This document shows, piece after piece, positions 43,685 through 52,129 of a stretch of DNA of 64,000 nucleotides. The notes under the pieces were generated by a model. That model searched no databases. It saw nothing but the letters and a program-made list of their open reading frames with translations, and was not told the DNA's origin. Within the stretch, counting starts at the first letter, position 1. Each line of letters starts with the position of its first letter. Where the stretch lies: NCBI RefSeq assembly GCF_000519305.1, contig NZ_KI912610.1:963949-1027948 (forward strand), read 5' to 3'. The translations under genes and the position numbers were made by a program. The stretch comes from Mesorhizobium ciceri WSM4083. Lineage in GTDB: Bacteria > Pseudomonadota > Alphaproteobacteria > Rhizobiales > Rhizobiaceae.

Positions 43685-44602
43685 ATGCAGTCCACCCTAT
43701 CGGCGGTCGATGTTTCCGCCTCAACTGAGTCTTCCACCACCGCCGTCAGTTGGGGACCGATCATCGCCGGTGCCTTCGCGGCTTCCACGTTGACCTTCAT
43801 CCTCATGTTGCTCGGTTCGGGGCTGGGATTGACCATGGTGTCGCCATGGTCGGGATCCGGCGCATCTGTCACCACTTTCGCGGCGTCCACCGCGATCTGG
43901 CTTGTCATCGTGCAATGGCTGTCCTCCGGTGTCGGAGGCTATCTTGCCGGGCGGCTGCGCACCAAATGGGTCGGCATTCACACCGACGAGGTGTATTTCC
44001 GTGACACCGCCCACGGTTTTCTTGCCTGGGCGTTGGCAACGTTACTCGTCGTCGGCGTGCTTGGCTCCGCGCTTTCCGCAGCGATCGGTTCAGGCGTGCA
44101 GGCGGTGTCCACCATCGCCTCTGGCGCTGCTATGGGCGCATCGGCAGGGACTTCGGCCAATGTCGGCAGCGCATCAGTCGACAATGCGACATCCTACCTT
44201 GTGGATTCGCTGTTCCGTCCGGCCGATCCGGGCAGGCTGGCCGGCGCCAATCCGGACAGCGATACCGCCGCGACCGGGCAGGCCTCGCGCATCCTGATCG
44301 CCGGTGCGGCGGCAGGCGAGGTTTCGGCAGACGACAAGACCTATCTGTCGCAACTCGTCGCCGCCCGCACCGGGCTTTCAGAAGCAGATGCCAAGGCGCG
44401 GGTGGATGCGATCATCGCCAGGGCTCAGGACGCCAAAGTCAAGGCGCAGCAGGCCGCCGATACCGCCAGGAAGGCCAGTGCGACGTTTGCCCTGCTTGGT
44501 GCGCTCTCACTGGCCATCGGCGCTTTCATCGCCAGTGCTGCCGCGGCCCTTGGAGGCAGGCAGCGCGACGATGAGGAGGCGGTTTTTATCGCCAGCCGCT
44601 GA
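43685..44602 (+). CDS. Four-helix membrane protein of unknown function
   Basis: 305 residues. Hydrophobic segments near residues 23-50, 63-88, 112-140 and 270-295; between the third and fourth is a long soluble loop rich in Ala, Ser and Asp with GLSEADAKARVDAIIARAQD and KVKAQQAADTARKA, probably helical. Short loop VGGYLAGRLRTKWVGIHTDE follows helix 2. Typical of uncharacterised rhizobial envelope proteins. SD GTAGGGGG. Directly after the 25-residue peptide and ending at a terminator. Confidence 0.75.
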   Translation: MQSTLSAVDVSASTESSTTAVSWGPIIAGAFAASTLTFILMLLGSGLGLTMVSPWSGSGASVTTFAASTAIWLVIVQWLSSGVGGYLAGRLRTKWVGIHTDEVYFRDTAHGFLAWALATLLVVGVLGSALSAAIGSGVQAVSTIASGAAMGASAGTSANVGSASVDNATSYLVDSLFRPADPGRLAGANPDSDTAATGQASRILIAGAAAGEVSADDKTYLSQLVAARTGLSEADAKARVDAIIARAQDAKVKAQQAADTARKASATFALLGALSLAIGAFIASAAAALGGRQRDDEEAVFIASR

Positions 44603-44624
44603 ATCGGCTCCGCCATTGAAAAGC

Positions 44625-44655
44625 AAAAGCCCGGCCTTGCGCCGGGCTTTTTGTG
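44625..44655. terminator. Bidirectional rho-independent terminator
   Basis: AAAAGCCCGGC, loop CTTGC, GCCGGGCTTTTT. Between the membrane-protein gene (plus) and pntB (minus, stop at 44682), usable from both sides. Confidence 0.92.
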
Positions 44656-44681
44656 TTTGGGTCAGTCGCGCCGTGGCGGGA

Positions 44682-46079
44682 TCAGTGATCCATGGCTTTG
44701 ACGATCTCTTCGGTCATCTTCTTGGCGTCGCCGAGCAGCATCATGGTGCCGTCCTTGTAGAACAGCGTGTTGTCGATGCCGGCATAGCCGGAACCGAGCG
44801 AGCGCTTGACGAACAGGCAGGTGCGGGCCTTGTCGACATCGAGGATCGGCATGCCGTAGATCGGCGACGACTTGTCGTCCCGCGCGGACGGATTGGTGAC
44901 GTCGTTGGCACCGATGACATAGGCGACATCGGCTTGCGCGAACTCCGAGTTGATGTCCTCGAGTTCGAACACTTCGTCGTAGGGCACATTGGCTTCGGCG
45001 AGCAGCACATTCATGTGGCCGGGCATGCGGCCGGCGACCGGGTGAATGGCGTACTTCACGTCGACGCCATTGGCTTTGAGCTTGTCGGCCATTTCGCGCA
45101 GCGCGTGCTGCGCCTGGGCAACCGCCATGCCGTAGCCCGGCACGATGATGACTTTCTGGGCGTTCATCATGAGGTAGGCGGCATCGTCGGCAGAACCCTG
45201 CTTGACCGTGCGTTCGACGCCGTCGTCTGCCGCTGCCGCCGTCTCGCCGCCAAAGCCGCCCAGAATGACCGAGATGAAGCTGCGGTTCATGCCCTTGCAC
45301 ATGATGTAGGACAGGATCGCGCCGGATGAGCCGACCAGCGCACCGGTGATGATCAGCGCCAGATTGCCGAGCGTGAAGCCCAGCGCCGCCGCCGCCCAGC
45401 CCGAATAGGAGTTGAGCATCGAGACGACGACCGGCATGTCGGCGCCGCCGATCGGGATGATCAGCAGGATACCGAGCACCAGCGAGGCGGCAACGATCAG
45501 CCAGAAGACCAGCTTGGACTCGGTGGTGACCAGCAGCACGATCAGCACGACGAGCGCGATGGCAAGTGCCGCGTTGATGAAGTGGCGTCCGCCGATCATG
45601 ATCGGCTTGCCGGACATGCGGCCATCGAGCTTGAGGAAGGCGATGACCGAGCCGGTGAAGGTGATGGCGCCGATGGCGACGCCAAGGCTCATCTCGATCA
45701 GCGCCTGGGCATGAATGTCGCCATCCGTGCCGATGCCGAAGCTTTCCGGCGCATAGATGGCGGCTGCCGCCACCATGACGGCGGCGAGGCCGACCAGCGA
45801 GTGGAAGGCGGCGACCAGCTGCGGCATCGAGGTCATGGCGATGCGGCGCGCGGTGACGGCGCCGACGCCGCCGCCAATGGCAAGGCCGAGCACGATGAGA
45901 CCGAAGCGGCCAGCCGAAGGGGTTGCCAGCGCCAGCGTGGTGGCAATCGCAATGCCCATGCCGATCATGCCGTAGAGATTGCCCTGGCGGCTGGTGGTCG
46001 GATGCGACAGGCCGCGCAGCGCCATAATGAACAGGACGCCGGAGACGAGGTAGAGGAAGGACGCGAAGTTGGCGTTCAT
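44682..46079 (-). CDS. pntB: NAD(P) transhydrogenase subunit beta
   Basis: 465 residues. N-terminal hydrophobic segments (NFASFLYLVSGVLFIMALRG onward), then the soluble NADP(H)-binding domain III with VIIVPGYGMAVAQAQHALRE, HPVAGRMPGHMNVLLAEA and VIGANDVTNPSARDDKSSPI-YGMPILDVDKA. Uses the proton gradient to make NADPH from NADH. Last gene of pntAA-pntAB-pntB. Confidence 0.95.
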   Translation of the reverse strand: MNANFASFLYLVSGVLFIMALRGLSHPTTSRQGNLYGMIGMGIAIATTLALATPSAGRFGLIVLGLAIGGGVGAVTARRIAMTSMPQLVAAFHSLVGLAAVMVAAAAIYAPESFGIGTDGDIHAQALIEMSLGVAIGAITFTGSVIAFLKLDGRMSGKPIMIGGRHFINAALAIALVVLIVLLVTTESKLVFWLIVAASLVLGILLIIPIGGADMPVVVSMLNSYSGWAAAALGFTLGNLALIITGALVGSSGAILSYIMCKGMNRSFISVILGGFGGETAAAADDGVERTVKQGSADDAAYLMMNAQKVIIVPGYGMAVAQAQHALREMADKLKANGVDVKYAIHPVAGRMPGHMNVLLAEANVPYDEVFELEDINSEFAQADVAYVIGANDVTNPSARDDKSSPIYGMPILDVDKARTCLFVKRSLGSGYAGIDNTLFYKDGTMMLLGDAKKMTEEIVKAMDH

Positions 46080-46085
46080 GGCGCT

Positions 46086-46514
46086 CTACTTGTCCTTCTT
46101 CTTGTACATCGCCAGCATGCGCTGGGTGACGAGGAAGCCACCGAAAATGTTGACCGAAACCAGCATCAGCGCGACGAAGCCGAAGCCCGCGGCAATGCCG
46201 GAGGCGGCGATGCCGACGGCAAGCAGCGCGCCGACGACGATGACCGAGGAGATGGCGTTGGTGACGGCCATCAGCGGCGTATGCAGCGCCGGGGTCACCG
46301 ACCAGACGACGTAGTAGCCGACGAAGATCGCCAGGATGAAGATGGCGAAGCGGAAGACGAAGGGATCGATGGCGCCGCCGGAGAGCGCGTGCGCCGCATC
46401 ACCCGCGGCATCGGCACCACCGGGTGCGGTCGCCATATTGTGCACTGCCAGCCGGACGGCGGCGGAGGCCTGGTCGAGCTGGTCGAGTGCTTTCTGCAGG
46501 GTCTGGTCCATCAC
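46086..46514 (-). CDS. pntAB: NAD(P) transhydrogenase subunit alpha, membrane part
   Basis: 142 residues with three or four membrane segments (AIFILAIFVGYYVVWSVTPA, LHTPLMAVTNAISSVIVVGA, GFVALMLVSVNIFGGFLVTQ-RMLAMYKKK). In Rhizobiales the alpha subunit is split into soluble PntAA and this membrane part. Its start overlaps the pntAA stop (46511-46514), so translation is coupled. Confidence 0.94.
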   Translation of the reverse strand: MMDQTLQKALDQLDQASAAVRLAVHNMATAPGGADAAGDAAHALSGGAIDPFVFRFAIFILAIFVGYYVVWSVTPALHTPLMAVTNAISSVIVVGALLAVGIAASGIAAGFGFVALMLVSVNIFGGFLVTQRMLAMYKKKDK

Positions 46515-47791
46515 GCGATCCCTTTCGGCTTCGACGAGGGCGACTTGGGCGCGGCCGCCTTCTTGGGCGCGGCTTTCTTGGGCGAAGCGTCGGCGACCAT
46601 GGTCTTGGCCGGGATCGCGGCCGGCTCGACATATTGGCCCTTTGGCGGCTGCTGGTCGGCCTTCACGAAAGCTGGATGAACCACCTTGCCGCCATCGGTC
46701 AGCATCGTCGCCTTGACCAGATCGTCGTCGCGGTTGATGGCAAGCGTCTTGGTCGTCTTGTCGACCAGCGTCTCGAGAAAGGCGAACAGGTTCCTGGCAT
46801 AAAGCAGCGAGGCCGACGCCGCGATGCGGCCTGGCACATTGAGATGGCCGACGATTTTTACCCCATTGGCCGTTGTCACCACTTGACCCGGTACAGCGCC
46901 CTCGACATTGCCGCCGCGCTCGACCGCCAGATCGACGAGAACCGAACCCGGCTTCATAGAGGCGACCATGGCCTCAGATACCAGCTTGGGCGCCGGCCGG
47001 CCGGGGATCAGCGCCGTGGTGATGACGATGTCCTGCTTGGCGATATGCTCTGATGTGAGTGCCGCCTGCTTGGCCTGATATTCCTTCGACATTTCCTTGG
47101 CGTAGCCGCCGGCCGTTTCGGCCGCCTTGAATTCCTCGTCCTCGACCGCGAGGAACTTGGCGCCGAGCGAGGCGACCTGCTCCTTGGCGGCGGGGCGAAC
47201 GTCGGTGGCGGTGACAACCGCACCAAGGCGGCGCGCGGTGGCGATCGCCTGCAGGCCGGCAACGCCGACGCCCATGATGAAGACCTTTGCCGCCGGCACC
47301 GTGCCGGCCGCCGTCATCATCATCGGCAAGGCGCGGTCATATTCCGAAGCCCCGTCGATCACCGCCTGATAGCCGGCCAAATTGGCCTGCGAGGACAAGA
47401 CGTCCATCGACTGCGCGCGGGTGATGCGCGGCATGAATTCCATCGAGAAAGCGGTGACGCCGGCCTTGGCAAGGGCTGCCACGGCGGCATCATTGCCGTA
47501 GGGGTCCATGATGGCGATCACAGCCGCGCCGGGCTTGTAGCTCTTCAGCTCGGCATCGCCGGGCCGACGCACCTTCAGCACGACATCGGCCTTGGCGACA
47601 TCGGAAGCCTTGCCTATGTCGGCGCCGGCGCTCGCATAGTCGGCATCGATGATGCGCGATTTCAGACCGGCACCGGCCTCGACGACGACGTCGAAGCCCA
47701 GTGCCGCCAGCCGTTTCACCGTATCGGGCGAGGCCGCGACGCGCGGCTCGTTGGCATCGAGCTCACGAGGGATGAAAACCGTCTGTCCCAC
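46511..47791 (-). CDS. pntAA: NAD(P) transhydrogenase subunit alpha, soluble part
   Basis: 426 residues. FIPRELDANEPRVAASPDTV at the N-terminus, an alanine-dehydrogenase-like NAD-binding core with VFIMGVGVAGLQAIATARRL-GAVVTATDVRP, and the loop TALIPGRPAPKLVSEAMV. A C-terminal Lys/Ala/Pro-rich tail (KKAAPKKAAAPKSPSSKPKG) is longer than in many homologues. GTG at 47791 has AAGGA seven bases upstream and gives the usual start VGQTVFIPRE. Confidence 0.94.
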   Translation of the reverse strand: MGQTVFIPRELDANEPRVAASPDTVKRLAALGFDVVVEAGAGLKSRIIDADYASAGADIGKASDVAKADVVLKVRRPGDAELKSYKPGAAVIAIMDPYGNDAAVAALAKAGVTAFSMEFMPRITRAQSMDVLSSQANLAGYQAVIDGASEYDRALPMMMTAAGTVPAAKVFIMGVGVAGLQAIATARRLGAVVTATDVRPAAKEQVASLGAKFLAVEDEEFKAAETAGGYAKEMSKEYQAKQAALTSEHIAKQDIVITTALIPGRPAPKLVSEAMVASMKPGSVLVDLAVERGGNVEGAVPGQVVTTANGVKIVGHLNVPGRIAASASLLYARNLFAFLETLVDKTTKTLAINRDDDLVKATMLTDGGKVVHPAFVKADQQPPKGQYVEPAAIPAKTMVADASPKKAAPKKAAAPKSPSSKPKGIA

Positions 47792-47876
47792 CGCATGATC
47801 CTTTCGGCCGGAAGCTATTTCCCGCAAGACGCCGGCCGGCCTCGCGGCGGCGCCGTGGACAAGGTGTCGGAAAAAT

Positions 47877-48101
47877 CTATCGGAGGATAAAGGCGCCGAC
47901 GGCCAGAATCAGCACGAACAGAATGGTCGCCGAGAAGAAGCCGCCCGCGAAGAAGCCGAAGGCCATCGCCACGAGCAGGGCGCCGCAAAACAGCGAGCCG
48001 TACTTGGCCAGCGCGAGGAAGCCCGCATAGGTGCGGTCATGCTCGGCATAGTCCATCTTCGCGCCCAGTTCGACAGGACCGGTCGGCGAGTGATCAGCCA
48101 T
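47877..48101 (-). CDS. aa3-type cytochrome c oxidase subunit IV
   Basis: 74 residues: a short soluble N-terminus (GPVELGAKMDYAEHDRTYAG) then about two hydrophobic stretches (LFCGALLVAMAFGFFAGGFF, ATILFVLILAVGAFILR). MDYAEHxxTYxGF is the signature of the small bacterial aa3-oxidase subunit IV. Found directly upstream of pntAA in many Rhizobiales. SD AAGGGG precedes the ATG. Confidence 0.9.
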   Translation of the reverse strand: MADHSPTGPVELGAKMDYAEHDRTYAGFLALAKYGSLFCGALLVAMAFGFFAGGFFSATILFVLILAVGAFILR

Positions 48102-48312
48102 AGGAATACCCCTTCGAAGACATCTTTCAGGCACATAGCGAAAAGCCGGGCCGAGAGCAATGGCGCTATTGCCGCACAACAACCGACAACAGCCTCAAAG
48201 AAAGGTTGAAGCCGGCTGCCGACGCGCGACGGAGTCCGATCGCTGGATTATGATGCTTGACGCGGAAAGATGCTCCGAAGGCGGACGCTTTGCGTGGCCT
48301 AAGCCGGCGCCC

Positions 48313-48462
48313 TCAGCCGGCCAGATGCGGAAACAGCCCGAGCAACCCGACGACGATCAGATAGAGAGCGACGATGTAGTTCAACAGCCTTGGCATGACC
48401 AGGATCAGCACGCCGGCGATCAGCGAGATGAGCGGGGTTAGCGCAAGTGTGGAAATGGTCAT
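48313..48462 (-). CDS. DUF3096-type small membrane protein
   Basis: 49 residues, too short for most gene finders. TISTLALTPLISLIAGVLIL then VMPRLLNYIVALYLIVVGLL GLFPHLAG: two helices joined by MPRLLNYIV, the hallmark of DUF3096. GAGGG lies about ten bases before the ATG at 48462. Single gene between the oxidase subunit IV and the acyltransferase; role unknown. Confidence 0.85.
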   Translation of the reverse strand: MTISTLALTPLISLIAGVLILVMPRLLNYIVALYLIVVGLLGLFPHLAG

Positions 48463-48582
48463 GGCGGGTTCCCTCAAAGAGGTCAGAATCGACCCAAAGC
48501 GCTGCGCGTGGCCTCAGCCAGAACGCCGAAGTCGCCAAAAGGCTCCCTGCCGGCCCTGCAAAATCATGCGAATCCTGCCGTA

Positions 48583-49362
48583 TCAGGCGGCCTCGTGATA
48601 GTACTTTGCCGTAGGCAGGATGGTCAGCGGCGCGAGTTCTCCGACATGCGGCGTGTCGAACAGCATGCGCTGTTCCATTGGCGTCGAGCGGAAGAACGGG
48701 AACCGTGAGAAGGACCGCTCGCGGATGGCGTTGACGTCGGCGCGGTAGAGCACGACCTTGTTGAAAACGCCCGGATAGGCGCGCGACTCGCTGATCTTCT
48801 CCGAGTAGTAGATACGCTTGTAGAAGCCGGCGTGATCCTCGCGAATGGTCGACAGGCAGTAGGGCGCGTTGAAATGGAAGCACGCCATGCCGGCCAGCCG
48901 CAGCGTCAGGTAAGGAATCTGCGGGTAGACCCGCGACCATTCGGGATCGGACGCAAACCGGCTGGGGCAGATGAAGCTCAGCCCGTCACGAAGCATCGGC
49001 ATGACGATGTCGCCAAAGGCCTTGGTGGAAGGCGACATCGGCGTCGCCAAGGTGACGTGATGGATACGCAGCGTGCTGACGAGTTCCTGGTCGATATAGA
49101 CCCCGAAGCGGTACACATTCGGTGCCTCGTCGAGCTCATCGTGAATGGTATGGTTTTCGTTGTCGGGCACCATATCGTTCGAGCGATATGACTTGTAGCG
49201 CAGGCGGTAGATGTCCTCGAGATCTTCGCCCTTGTCGCAGCGGCGGTACTCTGTCCGCTCAAGCATCGCCGAGACGTTGCGGGCGAAGCTGGACATGGTG
49301 TCGGCGGCATCCTTGCCGTCCTCGCCCGTCACCGGACGAAGCGAACTCAACTGCACAATCAT
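48583..49362 (-). CDS. FeeM/LuxI-fold N-acyltransferase (N-acyl amino acid synthase-like)
   Basis: 259 residues. The central part looks like an autoinducer-synthase/GNAT fold: EDIYRLRYKSYRSNDMVPDN (compare the Arg and aromatic residues near the LuxI N-terminus), HDELDEAPNVYRFGVYIDQE, LVSTLRIHHVT with the conserved Arg99, then GLSFICPSRFASDPE and LRLAGMACFHFNAPYCL. Length and spacing match N-acyl amino acid synthases (FeeM) better than LuxI (about 200-220). It may make an acylated amino acid signal or lipid from acyl-ACP. ATG at 49362 with GGGGA upstream. No luxR lies beside it. Confidence 0.7.
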   Translation of the reverse strand: MIVQLSSLRPVTGEDGKDAADTMSSFARNVSAMLERTEYRRCDKGEDLEDIYRLRYKSYRSNDMVPDNENHTIHDELDEAPNVYRFGVYIDQELVSTLRIHHVTLATPMSPSTKAFGDIVMPMLRDGLSFICPSRFASDPEWSRVYPQIPYLTLRLAGMACFHFNAPYCLSTIREDHAGFYKRIYYSEKISESRAYPGVFNKVVLYRADVNAIRERSFSRFPFFRSTPMEQRMLFDTPHVGELAPLTILPTAKYYHEAA

Positions 49363-49672
49363 CAACTCAATCCCCGTACATTGCCGCCGCGATCCGACAC
49401 TACGACAGGGCCCTGGGATGTAAAAGATGAAAATCGGAAGCAGCCCGTTTACCAGCCGTTAAGGTTAACAATTGCTAAAATAAAACTAAAATTGGTGCTT
49501 TTCTTCGTTTTCTGCGCCGCAACGGGGAAAGAGCGTATCGCGAACATGACGGGAAGCGGCGGAAATTTTGGCATGGCCCGCGACGAGCAAGGAAACCTCG
49601 GAGCCTGCTCAATCCTGATGGAAACAGGGATGGGCTCTCAGTGCCTGGGCACCATGCGCCAGGCGCCGCAAA
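49363..49672. promoter_or_regulatory. Promoter region of the acyltransferase with a CtrA-like box
   Basis: A 310-base gap without a convincing gene. Read on the minus strand, TTTA-GCAATTG-TTAAC at 49464-49479 fits the CtrA consensus TTAA-N7-TTAAC with one mismatch, and overlaps an inverted repeat GTTAA-GG-TTAAC at 49458-49469. The surrounding 40 bases are A+T-rich. About 105 bases upstream of the acyltransferase start. Confidence 0.45.
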
Positions 49673-51985
49673 TCAGCGACGTACCGCCTTTTTGGCGGTC
49701 CTGATATCCTTGGCGAAGGGCCATACCGTGTTCGACATCGTCTCGATGCCGGAAGCGCTGAGCGCCGAACCGAACAGGAACCCCTGGACAAGATCAGGCT
49801 TGACCTGCAGCGCCAGGATCTTGAGCTGCTCGAAGGTCTCGACCCCTTCGACGGTCACCGAAAGCCCCAGCGGCCGCGACAGGTTGACGATGCCCTTGAG
49901 CAGCTCGAGCGAACGGGGATTCTGGGTGACGTCCATCAGGAAAGAGCGGTCGATCTTGATCTTGTCGAGCGGCAGCTTGTGCAGGTAGCTCAGGCTCGAA
50001 TAGCCGGTGCCGAAATCGTCGAGCGCGATGCGCACGCCAAGCTGCTTCAACTCCTCGATATACTGGCGCGTCAGCGACTTGTCGTCGAGCAGCGCCGTTT
50101 CGGTGACCTCGATCTCGAGCCGGGAGGCGGCGAGGCCGGTGCCGGCCAACGCATCGCGAACCTTCTGGATCACGTCGCGGCTGCGGAAATCCTTGGCGGA
50201 GAGATTGACCGAGACGCTGGTCTGGTCGGGCCATTTGGCGCATTCGGCGCAGGCTGCCTGCAGCACGAAGGTGCTGATCTCGGAAATGATGCCCATTTCC
50301 TCGGCCAGTGGAATGAAGATGCTGGGCGAGATCGGCCCGAGATCGGGATGATCCCACCGGCACAGCGCCTCGCAGCTGGCGATGCGCATTGTGCTCATCG
50401 CCACGATCGGCTGATAGACCACCCGCAGGCTCTTGCTTTCCACCGCTGTGCGCAGATCCGCCTTCATCAGCTGACGGTTGCGGAAAGCGGCATCCATCGA
50501 GGCTTCGAACAGCCGCCAACCGTTCTTGCCGAGCTCCTTGGCCTTGTAGAGCGCCAGGTCCGCCTTGACGATCATGGCGTCGACATCGGTATCCTTGACC
50601 CGCGACAGTACCGCGCCGCCGCTGGCCTGGATGCGCAGCCCGTGACCGGCAACGTCGACTTCCCCCTGCAGGCCTGCGAAAATCTCGTCGAGCTGGCTGG
50701 TCAGATGGCTTTCATCCTCGACGCGGTCGAAGAAGATCATGAACTCGTCGCCACCGAAACGGCTGACCGTGATATCTTGCCTGGCAATGGCGGCAAGCCG
50801 CTCGGCAACGGCATAGATCAAGCCGTCGCCGATCGGATGGCCAAGCGTGTCATTGACGCTCTTGAAATCGTCGAGGTCGAGCACCGCCAGGCCGCAGAGA
50901 CGATCGCGATCGCCTGACGCCATGGCCTCGCCCACCAATTCATGGAAATAGGCGCGGTTGGGCAGGCCGGTGAGATTGTCGTAGCGTGCCATGAAGCGGA
51001 TCTTGTCTTCCGCCTCGACACGGGCGGTGACGTCCTCGAAGGTGATGACGCCCAGTTCCTGGCTGCCTTCGCGAGCCGAGAACTCGTAATGCTGGCCGTT
51101 GGCGAGGGAAACCAGCACCTTGCGGTCGCGGCCCTCCCTCAGGGCACGCGTCAGCTGCGCCTCGATGTAGCGGCAATCCTTGGGCGCCAGCATGCCGCCG
51201 GCGACACCGCGCATCAACAGACCATGGATCGACCGCCCGAGCAGCGCATCGGGCGACTTGAGCGACATCAGATGCGCGGCCTCGGCATTGGCCACCGCGA
51301 CTCGGCCGTCCGGGCCGAGCATGACAAGGCCATGCGACATGGTGTTGAGCGCCCGGTTGAAGCGCTGGGCAATGCGGTTGGCCTTCTTCTCTTCCGAGAC
51401 GGCCGCAAAAAGCACATCGCGTACGGTGTTGGCGAATTTCCGGATCGCGAACAGGAACGGCGCCGACAGGAGCCCGAGAAGGACATGGTAGATGTCGCCG
51501 CGCAGCAGGAAGCCCACCGAGATCGGCCAGGTCAAGGCAATGGTCAGGATGGTGACCATGCGCGGCGAGCCGTAGTTGCGGCCGGCGATGGAGGTCGCCG
51601 TCGCCAGCGTCAGGCAAACGGAGGCGATTTCGGCGAACCCGTCGCGCGCGAAATAGATGCCGAGCAGGCAGAAGGCGCCAAGTGTCAAGCCATGCAGGGA
51701 GCCATAGAGAATGTAGTCATTCTCACGCTTGTGCGCTTCTTCCCAGGTCGTCGGCGAAGGCATGCTGTTGTATTTTCGAAAGTTCCTCATGCGGAAAATG
51801 CCGACGAGAACCATCGAGATCGCGACCAGCAAATACCGCGGATCGCCGTTCTTCCACCAGACAAGGCCGATCAGGAAAGTCTGCGCGAGAATGCCTATCG
51901 AAAGCGTCAGCCCGTCGCGAAACAGGGTTTCCACGAACGGAATGTAGACGTCGACCGGAACCTCGTTCTTTTTTCTCAGATTCAA
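49673..51985 (-). CDS. Membrane GGDEF-EAL cyclic-di-GMP enzyme
   Basis: 770 residues. About five or six hydrophobic segments (1-180) precede a PAS-like region (MSHGLVMLGPDGRVAVANAE), a GGDEF domain with SRFGGDEFMIFF (near 410) and an EAL domain with SCEALCRWDHP (near 540), NLSAKDF, EIEVTETAL, ALDDFGTGYSS and VEGVETFEQ. Both catalytic cores look intact, so it may make and break cyclic-di-GMP. The inhibitory RxxD site before GGDEF is not canonical (RQDI). The only start is a TTG at 51985, so the exact N-terminus is uncertain. Confidence 0.9.
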   Translation of the reverse strand: MNLRKKNEVPVDVYIPFVETLFRDGLTLSIGILAQTFLIGLVWWKNGDPRYLLVAISMVLVGIFRMRNFRKYNSMPSPTTWEEAHKRENDYILYGSLHGLTLGAFCLLGIYFARDGFAEIASVCLTLATATSIAGRNYGSPRMVTILTIALTWPISVGFLLRGDIYHVLLGLLSAPFLFAIRKFANTVRDVLFAAVSEEKKANRIAQRFNRALNTMSHGLVMLGPDGRVAVANAEAAHLMSLKSPDALLGRSIHGLLMRGVAGGMLAPKDCRYIEAQLTRALREGRDRKVLVSLANGQHYEFSAREGSQELGVITFEDVTARVEAEDKIRFMARYDNLTGLPNRAYFHELVGEAMASGDRDRLCGLAVLDLDDFKSVNDTLGHPIGDGLIYAVAERLAAIARQDITVSRFGGDEFMIFFDRVEDESHLTSQLDEIFAGLQGEVDVAGHGLRIQASGGAVLSRVKDTDVDAMIVKADLALYKAKELGKNGWRLFEASMDAAFRNRQLMKADLRTAVESKSLRVVYQPIVAMSTMRIASCEALCRWDHPDLGPISPSIFIPLAEEMGIISEISTFVLQAACAECAKWPDQTSVSVNLSAKDFRSRDVIQKVRDALAGTGLAASRLEIEVTETALLDDKSLTRQYIEELKQLGVRIALDDFGTGYSSLSYLHKLPLDKIKIDRSFLMDVTQNPRSLELLKGIVNLSRPLGLSVTVEGVETFEQLKILALQVKPDLVQGFLFGSALSASGIETMSNTVWPFAKDIRTAKKAVRR

Positions 51986-52129
51986 CGCCTGAATCCCAAC
52001 CCTGGGGAGCCAAGCAGTGTCACATCCGCCTTAAGAAAGATTTAGAGAGCCGCTCGCGCTCCAGCCGTCAAACCGGGTGACGCAGCGGAAAGTGAGGAAA
52101 CTGTCGTTCAGGTAAACAAGGCGTATCGA

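Noticed and set aside
49381..49704. Plus-strand 107-codon frame upstream of the GGDEF-EAL gene
   Set aside because: Crosses the A+T-rich promoter region, has no ribosome site and its product resembles no protein family.
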